NCBI GenBank assembly: GCA_019233055.1
Contig: JAFAMV010000082.1
Location: forward strand, 1-47,640
Direction of reading: 5' to 3'
Source of the DNA: Curvibacter sp.
GTDB taxonomy: Bacteria; Pseudomonadota; Gammaproteobacteria; Burkholderiales; Burkholderiaceae_C
Length of the DNA: 47,640 nucleotides
Part shown: positions 1 through 7,525 of the stretch, piece after piece
How positions within the stretch are numbered: position 1 is the first letter of the stretch
How the letters are laid out: every line of letters begins with the position of its first letter
The notes under the pieces: generated by a model
Database searches by the model: none
Seen by the model: the letters and a program-made list of their open reading frames with translations, nothing else
What the model was told of the DNA's origin: nothing
Made by a program: the position numbers and the translations under genes

Positions 1-1875
1 TACGAAAAGCTCGGCGTGGAAGAAGTGCTCTCGCCGCTGGCCGACAAGGCCGCGTTCGGCGGCAGCATGATTGACTACAACGTCCGCGCCGAACGCATGG
101 GCTGGCTGCCCAGCGCGCCGCAGCTCAAGACCAATCCGCTCGAGGTCTGCCGCCAGGCTGCCGAACAAGGGCTGGATGCCAAGGACCACGTCGTCGGCGC
201 ACTGAAGAGCGGCTCGCTGCAGCTGTCCTGCGAAGACCCGGACGACCCCGCCAACTGGCCGCGCAACATGTTCGTGTGGCGCTCCAACCTGCTGGGCTCC
301 AGCGGCAAGGGCCACGAGTACTTTCTCAAGCACCTGCTGGGCACCACGCACGGCGTGCAGGGCAAGGACCTGGGGCCGGACGACGCCAAGCCGCAGGAAG
401 TGCGCTGGCACGAGCACGCGCCGCAAGGCAAGCTCGACCTGCTGGTGACGCTGGACTTCCGCATGAGCACGACCTGCCTGTACTCCGACATCGTGCTGCC
501 CACGGCCACCTGGTACGAGAAGAACGACCTCAACACCAGCGACATGCACCCCTTCATCCACCCGCTGTCCACCGCCGTGGACCCGGCCTGGGAGGCCCGC
601 TCGGACTGGGACATCTACAAGGGCTTCGCGAAGAAGTTCTCCGAGGTCTGCGTGGGCCACCTGGGGGTGGAGAAAGAAGTGGTGCTCACGCCCATCATGC
701 ACGACACCCCGGGCGAGATGGCCCAACCCTTCGATGTGCGCGACTGGAAGCGCGGCGAGGTGGACCTGATCCCCGGCAAGACCGCGCCGCAGATCACCGT
801 GGTCGAGCGCGACTACCCCAACACCTACCGCCGCTTCACCGCCTTGGGCCCGTTGATGGAGCGGCTGGGCAACGGCGGCAAGGGCATCGGCTGGAACACC
901 CAGGACGAGGTGCGCCAACTCGGCGAACTCAACGGCACGGTCCGCGAAGCCGGCGTGAGCCAGGGCCGCCCGCGCATCGAGACCGACATCGACGCCGCCG
1001 AGGTGGTGATGATGCTGGCCCCCGAAACCAACGGCCACGTGGCCGTGAAAGCCTGGGAGGCCCTGTCGAAGCAGACCGGGCGCGAACACGCCCACCTGGC
1101 GCTGCACCGCGAGGACGAGAAGATCCGCTTCCGCGACATCCAGGCCCAGCCGCGCAAGATCATCTCCTCGCCCACCTGGTCGGGCCTGGAAAGCGAGAAG
1201 GTCAGCTACAACGCGGGCTACACCAATGTGCATGAGCTGATCCCATGGCGCACCCTCACCGGACGCCAGCAGTTCTACCAGGACCACCCCTGGATGCGCG
1301 CCTTCGGCGAGGGCTTCGTCAGCTACCGCCCCCCGGTGGACCTCAAGACCCTGGACGAGGTGCAGGGCAGGAAGCCCAACGGACACCGCGAGATCGCACT
1401 GAACTTCATCACCCCGCACCAGAAGTGGGGCATCCACTCGACCTACACCGACAACCTGCTGATGCTGACGCTGAACCGGGGCGGCCCGGTGGTCTGGCTC
1501 AGCGAGGACGACGCGAAAAGCGCCGGCATCGAAGACAACGACTGGGTCGAGCTGTTCAACACCAACGGCGCCATCGCCGCCCGCGCGGTGGTCAGCCAGC
1601 GCGTCAAGAACGGCATGGTGATGATGTACCACGCCCAGGAAAAGATCATCAACACCCCGGGCTCGGAGATCACCGGCACACGCGGCGGCATCCACAACTC
1701 GGTGACCCGCATCGTGCTCAAGCCCACCCACATGATCGGCGGCTACGCCCAGCTCAGCTACGGCTTCAACTACTACGGAACGATAGGCACCAACCGCGAC
1801 GAGTTCGTGGTGGTGCGCAAGATGGCCCGGGTCGACTGGCTCGACGGCGAAACCACCCAAGGAGCACACGCATGA
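1..1875 (+). CDS. narG: Respiratory nitrate reductase alpha subunit NarG, C-terminal half (5' end outside window)
   Basis: NarG is the Mo-bis-MGD catalytic subunit of the membrane-bound NarGHI complex on the cytoplasmic face; it reduces nitrate to nitrite with quinol electrons passed through NarI and NarH. The reading frame is open from base 1, so the N-terminal half, with the Fe-S ligands and start, lies upstream; 624 residues are present, about half the usual ~1240. The piece carries the typical DFRMSTTCLYSDIVLPTATW segment and a C-terminal molybdopterin dinucleotide-binding region (HQKWGIHSTYTDNLLMLTLN, then TRGGIHNS and YGFNYYGTIGTNRDEF). Its stop overlaps the narH start (ATGA), so the subunits are probably translationally coupled. 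Identification is very secure from neighbours and motifs. Confidence 0.97.
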   Translation, partial: YEKLGVEEVLSPLADKAAFGGSMIDYNVRAERMGWLPSAPQLKTNPLEVCRQAAEQGLDAKDHVVGALKSGSLQLSCEDPDDPANWPRNMFVWRSNLLGSSGKGHEYFLKHLLGTTHGVQGKDLGPDDAKPQEVRWHEHAPQGKLDLLVTLDFRMSTTCLYSDIVLPTATWYEKNDLNTSDMHPFIHPLSTAVDPAWEARSDWDIYKGFAKKFSEVCVGHLGVEKEVVLTPIMHDTPGEMAQPFDVRDWKRGEVDLIPGKTAPQITVVERDYPNTYRRFTALGPLMERLGNGGKGIGWNTQDEVRQLGELNGTVREAGVSQGRPRIETDIDAAEVVMMLAPETNGHVAVKAWEALSKQTGREHAHLALHREDEKIRFRDIQAQPRKIISSPTWSGLESEKVSYNAGYTNVHELIPWRTLTGRQQFYQDHPWMRAFGEGFVSYRPPVDLKTLDEVQGRKPNGHREIALNFITPHQKWGIHSTYTDNLLMLTLNRGGPVVWLSEDDAKSAGIEDNDWVELFNTNGAIAARAVVSQRVKNGMVMMYHAQEKIINTPGSEITGTRGGIHNSVTRIVLKPTHMIGGYAQLSYGFNYYGTIGTNRDEFVVVRKMARVDWLDGETTQGAHA

Positions 1876-3401
1876 AGATCCGAGCCCAAATCGGCATGGT
1901 CCTGAACCTGGACAAGTGCATCGGCTGCCACACCTGTTCAGTGACCTGCAAGAACGTCTGGACCAGCCGTCCCGGCGTCGAGTACGCCTGGTTCAACAAT
2001 GTGGAGACCAAGCCCGGCATCGGCTATCCCAAGGAGTGGGAGAACCAGGACAAATGGAACGGTGGCTGGGTGCGCAAGGCCGACGGCCGCATCGAGCCGC
2101 GCCAGGGCGGCAAGCTCAAGCTGCTGATGCGCCTGTTCGCCAACCCCAACCTGCCCGAGATCGACGACTACTACGAGCCCTTCACCTTCGACTACGAGCA
2201 CCTGCAGAGCGCGCCCAAGTCGAAGGCGCCCCCCACGGCACGCCCGCGCAGCCTGATCACCGGCCAGCGCATGGAGAAGATCGAATGGGGCCCGAACTGG
2301 GAGGAGATCCTGGGTGGCGAGTTCAGCAAGCGCAGCAAGGACAAGAACTTCGACGAGGTGCAGAAGGACATCTACGGCCAGTTCGAAAACACCTTCATGA
2401 TGTACCTGCCGCGCCTGTGCGAGCACTGCCTGAACCCGGCCTGCGTGGCCAGCTGCCCTTCGGGCTCGATCTACAAGCGCGAGGAAGACGGCATCGTGCT
2501 GATCGACCAGGACAAGTGCCGCGGCTGGCGCATGTGCGTGTCGGGCTGCCCGTACAAGAAGATCTACTACAACTGGCAGAGCGGCAAGGCCGAGAAGTGC
2601 ATCTTCTGCTACCCCCGCATCGAGGCCGGCCAGCCCACCGTGTGCTCCGAGACCTGCGTGGGCCGCATCCGCTACCTGGGCGTGCTGCTGTACGACGCCG
2701 ACCGCATCGAGGAAGCCGCCCGGACCGAGCACGACCGCGACCTGTACCAGGCCCAGCTCGATGTGTTCCTCGACCCGAACGACCCCGCAGTGATCGAGCA
2801 GGCCCGGCGCGACGGCGTGCCCGAAGCCTGGCTGACGGCGGCGCGCAACAGCCCGGTCTACAAGATGGCGGTCGACTGGAAGGTGGCCCTGCCTCTGCAC
2901 CCCGAGTACCGCACCCTGCCCATGGTCTGGTATGTGCCGCCGCTGTCGCCCATCCAGGCGGCCGCCAACTCGGGTGAGCTGGGTGTGAACGGCGAGATCC
3001 CCGACGTGAACCAGTTGCGCATCCCCGTGCAATACCTGGCCAACCTGCTCACCGCCGGCGACACCGGCCCCGTGATGCGGGCGCTGGAGCGCATGCTGGC
3101 CATGCGCGCCTACATGCGCTCGCGCCATGTCGACCAGGTCGAGAACCAGACAGTGCTGGATCAGGTCGGCCTGGACGCTGCCACCGTGCAGGACATGTAC
3201 GACATCATGGCCATCGCCAACTACGAAGACCGCTTCGTCATCCCCAGCACCCACCGCGAGTACGCCGAGAACACCTTCGACGTGCGCGGCGGCTGCGGCT
3301 TCTCCTTCGGCAATGGCTGCTCGGACGGCGCCAGCGAGGCCAGCCTGTTCGGCGGCAAGAAGAAGCGCACCATCCCGATCCAGGCGGAGCAGCGCACATG
3401 A
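1872..3401 (+). CDS. narH: Respiratory nitrate reductase beta subunit NarH
   Basis: The 509-residue iron-sulfur subunit carries electrons from haem b of NarI to NarG. Four cysteine clusters are visible: CIGCHTCSVTCK near residue 16, CEHCLNPACVASCP, CRGWRMCVSGCP and CIFCYP with a later CSETCVG. The Trp in CRGWRMC replaces a cysteine, which is the known signature of the [3Fe-4S] centre in NarH. The start at 1872 (MKIRAQIGM) was chosen over an in-frame upstream extension because it overlaps the narG stop and gives the normal family length. The end overlaps narJ by ATGA. There is a C-terminal GGCGFSFGNGCSDG stretch. Confidence 0.97.
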   Translation: MKIRAQIGMVLNLDKCIGCHTCSVTCKNVWTSRPGVEYAWFNNVETKPGIGYPKEWENQDKWNGGWVRKADGRIEPRQGGKLKLLMRLFANPNLPEIDDYYEPFTFDYEHLQSAPKSKAPPTARPRSLITGQRMEKIEWGPNWEEILGGEFSKRSKDKNFDEVQKDIYGQFENTFMMYLPRLCEHCLNPACVASCPSGSIYKREEDGIVLIDQDKCRGWRMCVSGCPYKKIYYNWQSGKAEKCIFCYPRIEAGQPTVCSETCVGRIRYLGVLLYDADRIEEAARTEHDRDLYQAQLDVFLDPNDPAVIEQARRDGVPEAWLTAARNSPVYKMAVDWKVALPLHPEYRTLPMVWYVPPLSPIQAAANSGELGVNGEIPDVNQLRIPVQYLANLLTAGDTGPVMRALERMLAMRAYMRSRHVDQVENQTVLDQVGLDAATVQDMYDIMAIANYEDRFVIPSTHREYAENTFDVRGGCGFSFGNGCSDGASEASLFGGKKKRTIPIQAEQRT

Positions 3402-4105
3402 GCACCTCCCAGAATCCGTCGCCGCGCAGCCTGCGCGCCCTGGCCCATCTGCTGTGCTACCCCGACGCCGCGCTGCGCCAGGTGCTGCCCGAGATCGACC
3501 ACGCCCTGCAGCAGGAGGCCGCGCTGTCGGCCCCGGCCCGGGCCGGCCTGCGGGCCCTGAGCCAGGACCTGCAGGAGCGCGCCGCCCTGGACATCGAAGG
3601 CGAGTACGTGGATCTGTTCGACCGCGGCCGCGCCACCTCGCTGCACCTGTTCGAACATGTTCACGGCGACTCGCGCGAGCGCGGCCCGGCCATGATCGAC
3701 CTGCTCAAGACCTACGAGCAGGGCGGCCTCTACCTCGACCCGGCGCGCAGCGACGGCGAGCTGCCCGACCACCTGCCGGTGGTGCTGGAGTTCGCCTCCA
3801 CCCTGCCGACGGCGGCCATGCGTGACTTCATCGGCGAATTCGCCCATATCCTGAACGCGCTGCACCAGGCCCTGCAGCGCCGCGACAGCCTGTATGCCCA
3901 TGTGCTGGCGGCCACGCTCGAACTGGGCGGCCAGGCCCTGGGCGGCGGAGCACCGGCCGAGGAGGCACCGCTGGACGAGAGCTGGGCCGAACCCGAGGCC
4001 TTCGCCGGCTGCAGCAACCCGGGCCAGAGCGCACCGGGCCAGCCGCAGCCCCTCCATTTCATGCCCCGCCATGGGGCCTCCACCGCACCAGGAGCCCTGT
4101 CATGA
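3398..4105 (+). CDS. narJ: Nitrate reductase assembly chaperone NarJ
   Basis: NarJ is a cytoplasmic TorD-family chaperone that binds apo-NarG and helps molybdenum cofactor insertion and membrane docking; it is not part of the final enzyme. The 235-residue helical protein has family-typical stretches: LRALAHLLCYPDAALR near the N terminus, GEYVDLFDRGRATSLHLFEH and ERGPAMIDLLKTYEQGGLYL. It lies between narH and narI with four-base overlaps at both ends, the standard narGHJI order. The C terminus after about residue 180 is a low-complexity Ala/Pro/Glu-rich tail. Confidence 0.95.
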   Translation: MSTSQNPSPRSLRALAHLLCYPDAALRQVLPEIDHALQQEAALSAPARAGLRALSQDLQERAALDIEGEYVDLFDRGRATSLHLFEHVHGDSRERGPAMIDLLKTYEQGGLYLDPARSDGELPDHLPVVLEFASTLPTAAMRDFIGEFAHILNALHQALQRRDSLYAHVLAATLELGGQALGGGAPAEEAPLDESWAEPEAFAGCSNPGQSAPGQPQPLHFMPRHGASTAPGALS

Positions 4106-4797
4106 GCCTGAGCCATCAATTCATCTTCGGCGTCTACCCCTACATCTGCGGGGTGGTCTTCCTGCTCGGCAGCCTGATCCGCTTCGACCGCGAACAGTAC
4201 AGCTGGCGCAGCGAATCGAGCCAGATGCTGGCCACCCACAGCCTGCGCTGGGGCTCCAACCTGTTCCACGTCGGCGTGATCGGCCTGTTCTTCGGCCATC
4301 TGTTCGGCATGCTGACGCCGCCCGAGATCGTGCATGCCCTGGGCGTCAGCCCGGCCCAGAAGCAGTTGCTGGCCGTGGTGGCCGGCGGCACGCTGGGCAG
4401 CCTGGGCCTGGTCGGCCTGCTGCTGCTGATCCGCCGCCGCCTGGGCCATGTCCGGGTGCGGGCCACCTCGCGCCGGCGCGATTTTCTGGTGCTGTTCTGG
4501 CTGCTGGCCACGCTGCTGCTGGGCCTCTCTACCGTGCCCCTGTCGCTGCAGCACAGCGACGGCGCCACCATGCTGCTGCTGATGGCCTGGGCGCGCCACA
4601 TCGTCACCTTCCAGGGCGACGCGGCCAGCCTGATCACGGGTGTGTCGCCGGTGTTCAAGCTGCACATGTTCATGGGCATGAGCCTGTTCGCCATCTTCCC
4701 CTTCACCCGCCTGGTGCATGTGTGGAGCGGCTTTGCCGCAGCGGGCTATGTGGCCCGCCCCTGGCAGATCGTGCGCAGCCGCAAGATCGGCCTGTGA
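4102..4797 (+). CDS. narI: Respiratory nitrate reductase gamma subunit NarI
   Basis: NarI is the integral-membrane dihaem cytochrome b that oxidises quinol and passes electrons to NarH. The 231-residue protein has five hydrophobic segments, beginning with FIFGVYPYICGVVFLLGSLI, and ends with a cytoplasmic basic tail (RPWQIVRSRKIGL). Candidate haem-ligand histidines lie in LFHVGVIGLFFGHLFG and in the KLHMFMGMS and TRLVHVW segments. It starts inside the narJ stop (ATGA) and is followed after 14 bases by the ppiC-like gene, indicating one transcript. Confidence 0.96.
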   Translation: MSLSHQFIFGVYPYICGVVFLLGSLIRFDREQYSWRSESSQMLATHSLRWGSNLFHVGVIGLFFGHLFGMLTPPEIVHALGVSPAQKQLLAVVAGGTLGSLGLVGLLLLIRRRLGHVRVRATSRRRDFLVLFWLLATLLLGLSTVPLSLQHSDGATMLLLMAWARHIVTFQGDAASLITGVSPVFKLHMFMGMSLFAIFPFTRLVHVWSGFAAAGYVARPWQIVRSRKIGL

Positions 4798-4811
4798 GAG
4801 AGGAACGCACC

Positions 4812-5597
4812 ATGACCCTCGACACCGCCCTGCCCACCCCCCTGGCCGTGGCCGGCCAGCGCCTGGACCACGACCGCAGCGACCTCGGCGAGGCCGAGCG
4901 GCATCAGCGCGCCCGCCTGGCCCTGCTGCGCCTGGCCGCCCTTGAAGACGGCCTGCTGCCGGCCAGCGACCCGCCGCCCCACGACGGCGTGCTGAGCGAG
5001 GCCGCGGCCGACGCCATCGAACAATGGCTGGAACGGCATCTGCAGGTGCCCGAACCCGACGAGGCGGCCTGCCGGCGCTACCACGCCGCGCACCGCGCCC
5101 GCTATGCGCTGGACGAGCGCGTCCAGGCACGTCACATCCTGTTCGCCGTGACCCCGGGCACCGATGTCGTGGCGCTGCGCGGACGCGCCGAGCAGGCCCT
5201 GCTGTTGCTGCGGGCCGAGCCGGGCCGCTTTGCCGAACAGGCGGCCGCCCTGTCCAACTGCCCCAGCGGCGCCCAGGGCGGCGAGCTGGGCTGGCTGGGC
5301 CAGGCCGACTGCGCCCCCGAGTTCGCCCGCGAGCTGCTGGGCCAGGACGCCGAACGGGCCCATGTGGGGGTGCTGCCGCGCCTGGTGCATTCGCGCTTCG
5401 GCCTGCATGTGGTGGAGGTGCTGGCCCGCGAGCCGGGCCGGCAGCCTGAATTCGAACAGGTGCGCGAAGCGGTGGCCCAGGCGCTGCGGCAACAGGCCTG
5501 GGTGACCGCGTTGCGCCAGCAACTGATGCGGCTGGCAGCCCGCTGGCCGGTGGAAGGTGTGGCGCTGGAGCAGGCGGATTCGGCGCTGATGCAGTGA
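4812..5597 (+). CDS. PpiC/NifM-type parvulin peptidyl-prolyl isomerase linked to nar
   Basis: A 261-residue protein with a helical N-terminal half and a C-terminal parvulin domain. The parvulin core is recognisable from VQARHILFAV (about residue 99), the NCPSGAQGGELGWLG segment, CAPEFARELLG and VHSRFGLHVVEVL. Parvulins catalyse cis/trans isomerisation of prolyl bonds during folding. No signal peptide is visible, so a cytoplasmic role is likely, as for NifM. It follows narI by 14 bases with a recognisable site (GAGAGGAAC) before the ATG. Similar genes end nar operons in several betaproteobacteria, so I infer a role in nitrate reductase folding or assembly, not shown here. Confidence 0.87.
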   Translation: MTLDTALPTPLAVAGQRLDHDRSDLGEAERHQRARLALLRLAALEDGLLPASDPPPHDGVLSEAAADAIEQWLERHLQVPEPDEAACRRYHAAHRARYALDERVQARHILFAVTPGTDVVALRGRAEQALLLLRAEPGRFAEQAAALSNCPSGAQGGELGWLGQADCAPEFARELLGQDAERAHVGVLPRLVHSRFGLHVVEVLAREPGRQPEFEQVREAVAQALRQQAWVTALRQQLMRLAARWPVEGVALEQADSALMQ

Positions 5598-5603
5598 GCC
5601 GGC

Positions 5604-6182
5604 TCAGGCCCCCGGCGTGCCTGCCCGGGCCGCCAGCAGATGCCCACGGCGTTGCATCATGTCCTCGGACATCCGGTCCGTGGCCTGCACGGTGAGCAGG
5701 GCCTGGGCGGCCGGATAGGCCACCGATTCTTCGAGTTCCAGGTGCCGACGGTAGGCGGCTGCGAAGCCGACCCAATCGGCGCGGGCCTGCCACCCGGCGC
5801 CCGACGCCTCGTCCCCGAGCCCGATCAGACGCAACAGATCGGCCCGCAGGTCCGCCCAGGCATCGGCCAGCCGGCGGTGCTCCTCGGTCAGTTGCCGGGC
5901 CAGGGCCGCCAGGGTCGGTTCGGCGGCAGCCAGCAGGCAGGGCAGCACGTGCAGTTCCTCGTCCTCGTGGTGCAGCGGTGCCGCCAGATCGAAGTACCGC
6001 ATCACGTCGCGGGCGGCCTCGCGGGCCTGTGCATCCGGCCCCTGCGTGCGCACATGGACCGCGAGACGCTCCAGCAGGCCCAGCAGACGCTCGACCTTCT
6101 CATGGCAGGCATGGAGCATCTCGAAGGGCTGCTCGAAGCCATGGCCCCCCGGCTCGGGCCTCGCGGCGGCACGGATGTCCAT
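5604..6182 (-). CDS. Hemerythrin-like (HHE domain) protein
   Basis: A 192-residue protein with hemerythrin-type di-iron ligands: H27 region (HACHEKVERL), HHEDEELHVLP, TEEHRRLADAW and RRHLELEESVAYP. Hemerythrin-like proteins bind O2 or NO or handle iron. The start at 6182 (MDIRAAARPEP) was chosen because it lies 7 bases after the ytfE stop; a longer frame to 6299 would overlap ytfE and has an Arg/Ser-rich, non-native N terminus. It is probably co-transcribed with ytfE under NsrR control, so a role in NO stress is inferred. It runs convergent to the nar operon with only 6 bases between the stops. Confidence 0.85.
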   Translation of the reverse strand: MDIRAAARPEPGGHGFEQPFEMLHACHEKVERLLGLLERLAVHVRTQGPDAQAREAARDVMRYFDLAAPLHHEDEELHVLPCLLAAAEPTLAALARQLTEEHRRLADAWADLRADLLRLIGLGDEASGAGWQARADWVGFAAAYRRHLELEESVAYPAAQALLTVQATDRMSEDMMQRRGHLLAARAGTPGA

Positions 6183-6189
6183 GCCGACC

Positions 6190-6927
6190 TCAGGCACAGC
6201 CGCAAGCGCCCGTGGCGCAGGCGCCGGCCGACGGCGCCGGGGCTTCGAACTGCGGGAACAGCAGGTTGTTCTCGAGATGGATGTGCTCGATGAGGTCATC
6301 GTGGAACTGCTGCAGGCCCGCGTACAGCGCGCGCCAGGTGTTGCAGGCGCCCTGGGGCGGGTTCATGCCCTGCGCCAACGCCACCATGCGCTCCAGGGCT
6401 CCGCCATGGGCCAGATGCTCGTCGCGCATCACCGCGATCGGTTGCACCGCCCAGGGCTGGCCGCCGCTGATCAGCATCGGGAACAGGATGTTCTCTTCCT
6501 TGCGCATGTGGTCCAGCAGTTCCTGTTCCATGAGCGCCAGATGCTCGGCCAGACCGGCCGGCACCTCGGGGTGGTCGCGGTGCACGGCCTCCACCCGGCG
6601 GGCCATGCGCTCGAGCTCGGGCAGTTGCTGGCGATGGACCTCGTGGTAGCGCGCCAGGATGTGGGCGATCAAGGACGCGGGCTGCTCGATCGGGGCAGCT
6701 TGCGCCGGGCGCTCAAGCCCTGCCAGTTCGGCCACCACCGCCTCCAGATCGAGTTGCCTTTGAGCGGCCGCCTCACGCAGGCTGACCTGGCCGCCACAGC
6801 AGAAGTCCAGTTTCAGGCGCCGGAAGACCGCCGTGGAGCCGGGAAGCTGGACGGCGATCTGGCCCAGGGCGCGGTCCGCCAAGGCGAGAGGGGTGGCTGC
6901 GATGTCAGGTGCGACAGAGGTGTTCAT
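6190..6927 (-). CDS. ytfE: Iron-sulfur cluster repair di-iron protein YtfE/Ric (DnrN/ScdA)
   Basis: A 245-residue RIC protein, involved in restoring nitrosatively or oxidatively damaged Fe-S clusters. The N-terminal ScdA/DUF542 part contains RLKLDFCCGGQVSL with the paired cysteines near residue 43; the C-terminal hemerythrin domain supplies HEVHRQQLPELE, HMRKEENILFPML, MRDEHLAHG and HIHLENNLLFPQFE. The extreme C terminus is cysteine-bearing (GACATGACGCA), which is unusual and might bind metal. The ATG at 6927 has GGAAAC a few bases upstream. Its promoter is covered by two NsrR-type operators, so it should be derepressed by nitric oxide. Confidence 0.94.
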   Translation of the reverse strand: MNTSVAPDIAATPLALADRALGQIAVQLPGSTAVFRRLKLDFCCGGQVSLREAAAQRQLDLEAVVAELAGLERPAQAAPIEQPASLIAHILARYHEVHRQQLPELERMARRVEAVHRDHPEVPAGLAEHLALMEQELLDHMRKEENILFPMLISGGQPWAVQPIAVMRDEHLAHGGALERMVALAQGMNPPQGACNTWRALYAGLQQFHDDLIEHIHLENNLLFPQFEAPAPSAGACATGACGCA

Positions 6928-6940
6928 GGGGTTTCCTATA

Positions 6941-6963
6941 AAGATTCATTTTGCGTGAATCTT
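6941..6963. promoter_or_regulatory. NsrR operator 1 (ytfE-proximal)
   Basis: A 23-bp inverted repeat with arms AAGATTCATTT and GCGTGAATCTT around one central base; the outer 8 bp (AAGATTCA/TGAATCTT) are perfectly symmetrical. It matches the known 11-1-11 NsrR consensus (AAGATGCATTT and its complement) at about 17 of 22 arm positions. It overlaps the proposed ytfE -10. Confidence 0.7.
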
Positions 6964-6986
6964 ATTAGGATTAAGATGCATGTCAA
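6959..6986 (-). promoter_or_regulatory. Candidate sigma70 promoter for ytfE and the hemerythrin gene
   Basis: Read on the minus strand, a perfect -35 hexamer TTGACA (6986-6981) is followed after 16 bases by TAAGAT (6964-6959). One NsrR-type operator covers the -35 and the other covers the -10 and downstream side, the arrangement expected for repression. Inferred from sequence only. Confidence 0.6.
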
Positions 6987-6995
6987 ATGAATTTT
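6973..6995. promoter_or_regulatory. NsrR operator 2 (covers ytfE -35, faces nsrR)
   Basis: A second 23-bp site with arms AAGATGCATGT and AAATGAATTTT around one base. About 19 of 22 arm positions agree with the NsrR consensus, the better of the two sites. It lies 27 bases upstream of the nsrR ATG, so it may mediate both ytfE repression and nsrR autoregulation. Confidence 0.78.
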
Positions 6996-7022
6996 TAAAC
7001 CCCACATCACGGCGAAGCTCTC

Positions 7023-7496
7023 ATGCGACTGACCCAATGGACGGACTACACCCTTCGGGTGCTGATGTACTGTGCCGCCAGCGAAGGGCGGGCGGCACCG
7101 GTGACCATCAGTGAAATGGCCCAGGCCCACGGCATCTCCCGCAGCCACCTGACCAAGATCGTGGTGGCCCTGTCGGACCGGGGTTGGCTCGAAACCACCC
7201 GGGGCCGTGGCGGCGGGCTGCGGCTGTGCGTGCCGGCCGAACAGATCAACCTGGGCGAGGTGCTGCGTTTCACCGAGACCGACTTCACCCTGGTCGAATG
7301 CTTCGATCCGGCTCAGGACCTGTGCCGCCTCAGTGGGCAATGCCGCCTGCAGCAGGTGCTGGGGTCGGCCCTGCAGAGCTATCTGTCGGTGCTGGACGCG
7401 GTGAGCCTGGCCGATCTGGTCAGACCTGCCACGCCGGCACGCGAACAGACCATGCGCCGCCTCCCCCTCCCCAGGCCAGGGCTTCCCCAGCCCTGA
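7023..7496 (+). CDS. nsrR: NO-sensing Rrf2-family repressor NsrR
   Basis: A 157-residue Rrf2-family winged-helix regulator. The N-terminal MRLTQWTDYTLRVLMYCA and the HGISRSHLTKIVVALSDRGW recognition region are typical of NsrR. The three Fe-S cysteines are present at C93, C101 and C107 (ECFDPAQDLCRLSGQCRL); the first spacing is longer than in the E. coli protein. NsrR represses NO-detoxification genes and loses DNA binding when its cluster is nitrosylated. It is divergent from ytfE across 95 bases holding two matching operators, which strongly supports the call. The C-terminal 20 residues are Arg/Pro-rich and probably disordered. Confidence 0.92.
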   Translation: MRLTQWTDYTLRVLMYCAASEGRAAPVTISEMAQAHGISRSHLTKIVVALSDRGWLETTRGRGGGLRLCVPAEQINLGEVLRFTETDFTLVECFDPAQDLCRLSGQCRLQQVLGSALQSYLSVLDAVSLADLVRPATPAREQTMRRLPLPRPGLPQP

Positions 7497-7525
7497 ATCC
7501 GCAGGCCGCGCCGCACCTCGACGGT

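Noticed and set aside
3730-5793. A 687-codon minus-strand frame opposite narJI and ppiC
   Set aside because: Arg/Pro/Ala/Gly-only composition, no start signal, and well-defined nar genes on the other strand.
5604-6299. Longer start for the hemerythrin-like gene
   Set aside because: Residues before 6182 are Ser/Arg-rich and lie inside the ytfE coding region in another frame; the internal ATG fits the operon spacing.
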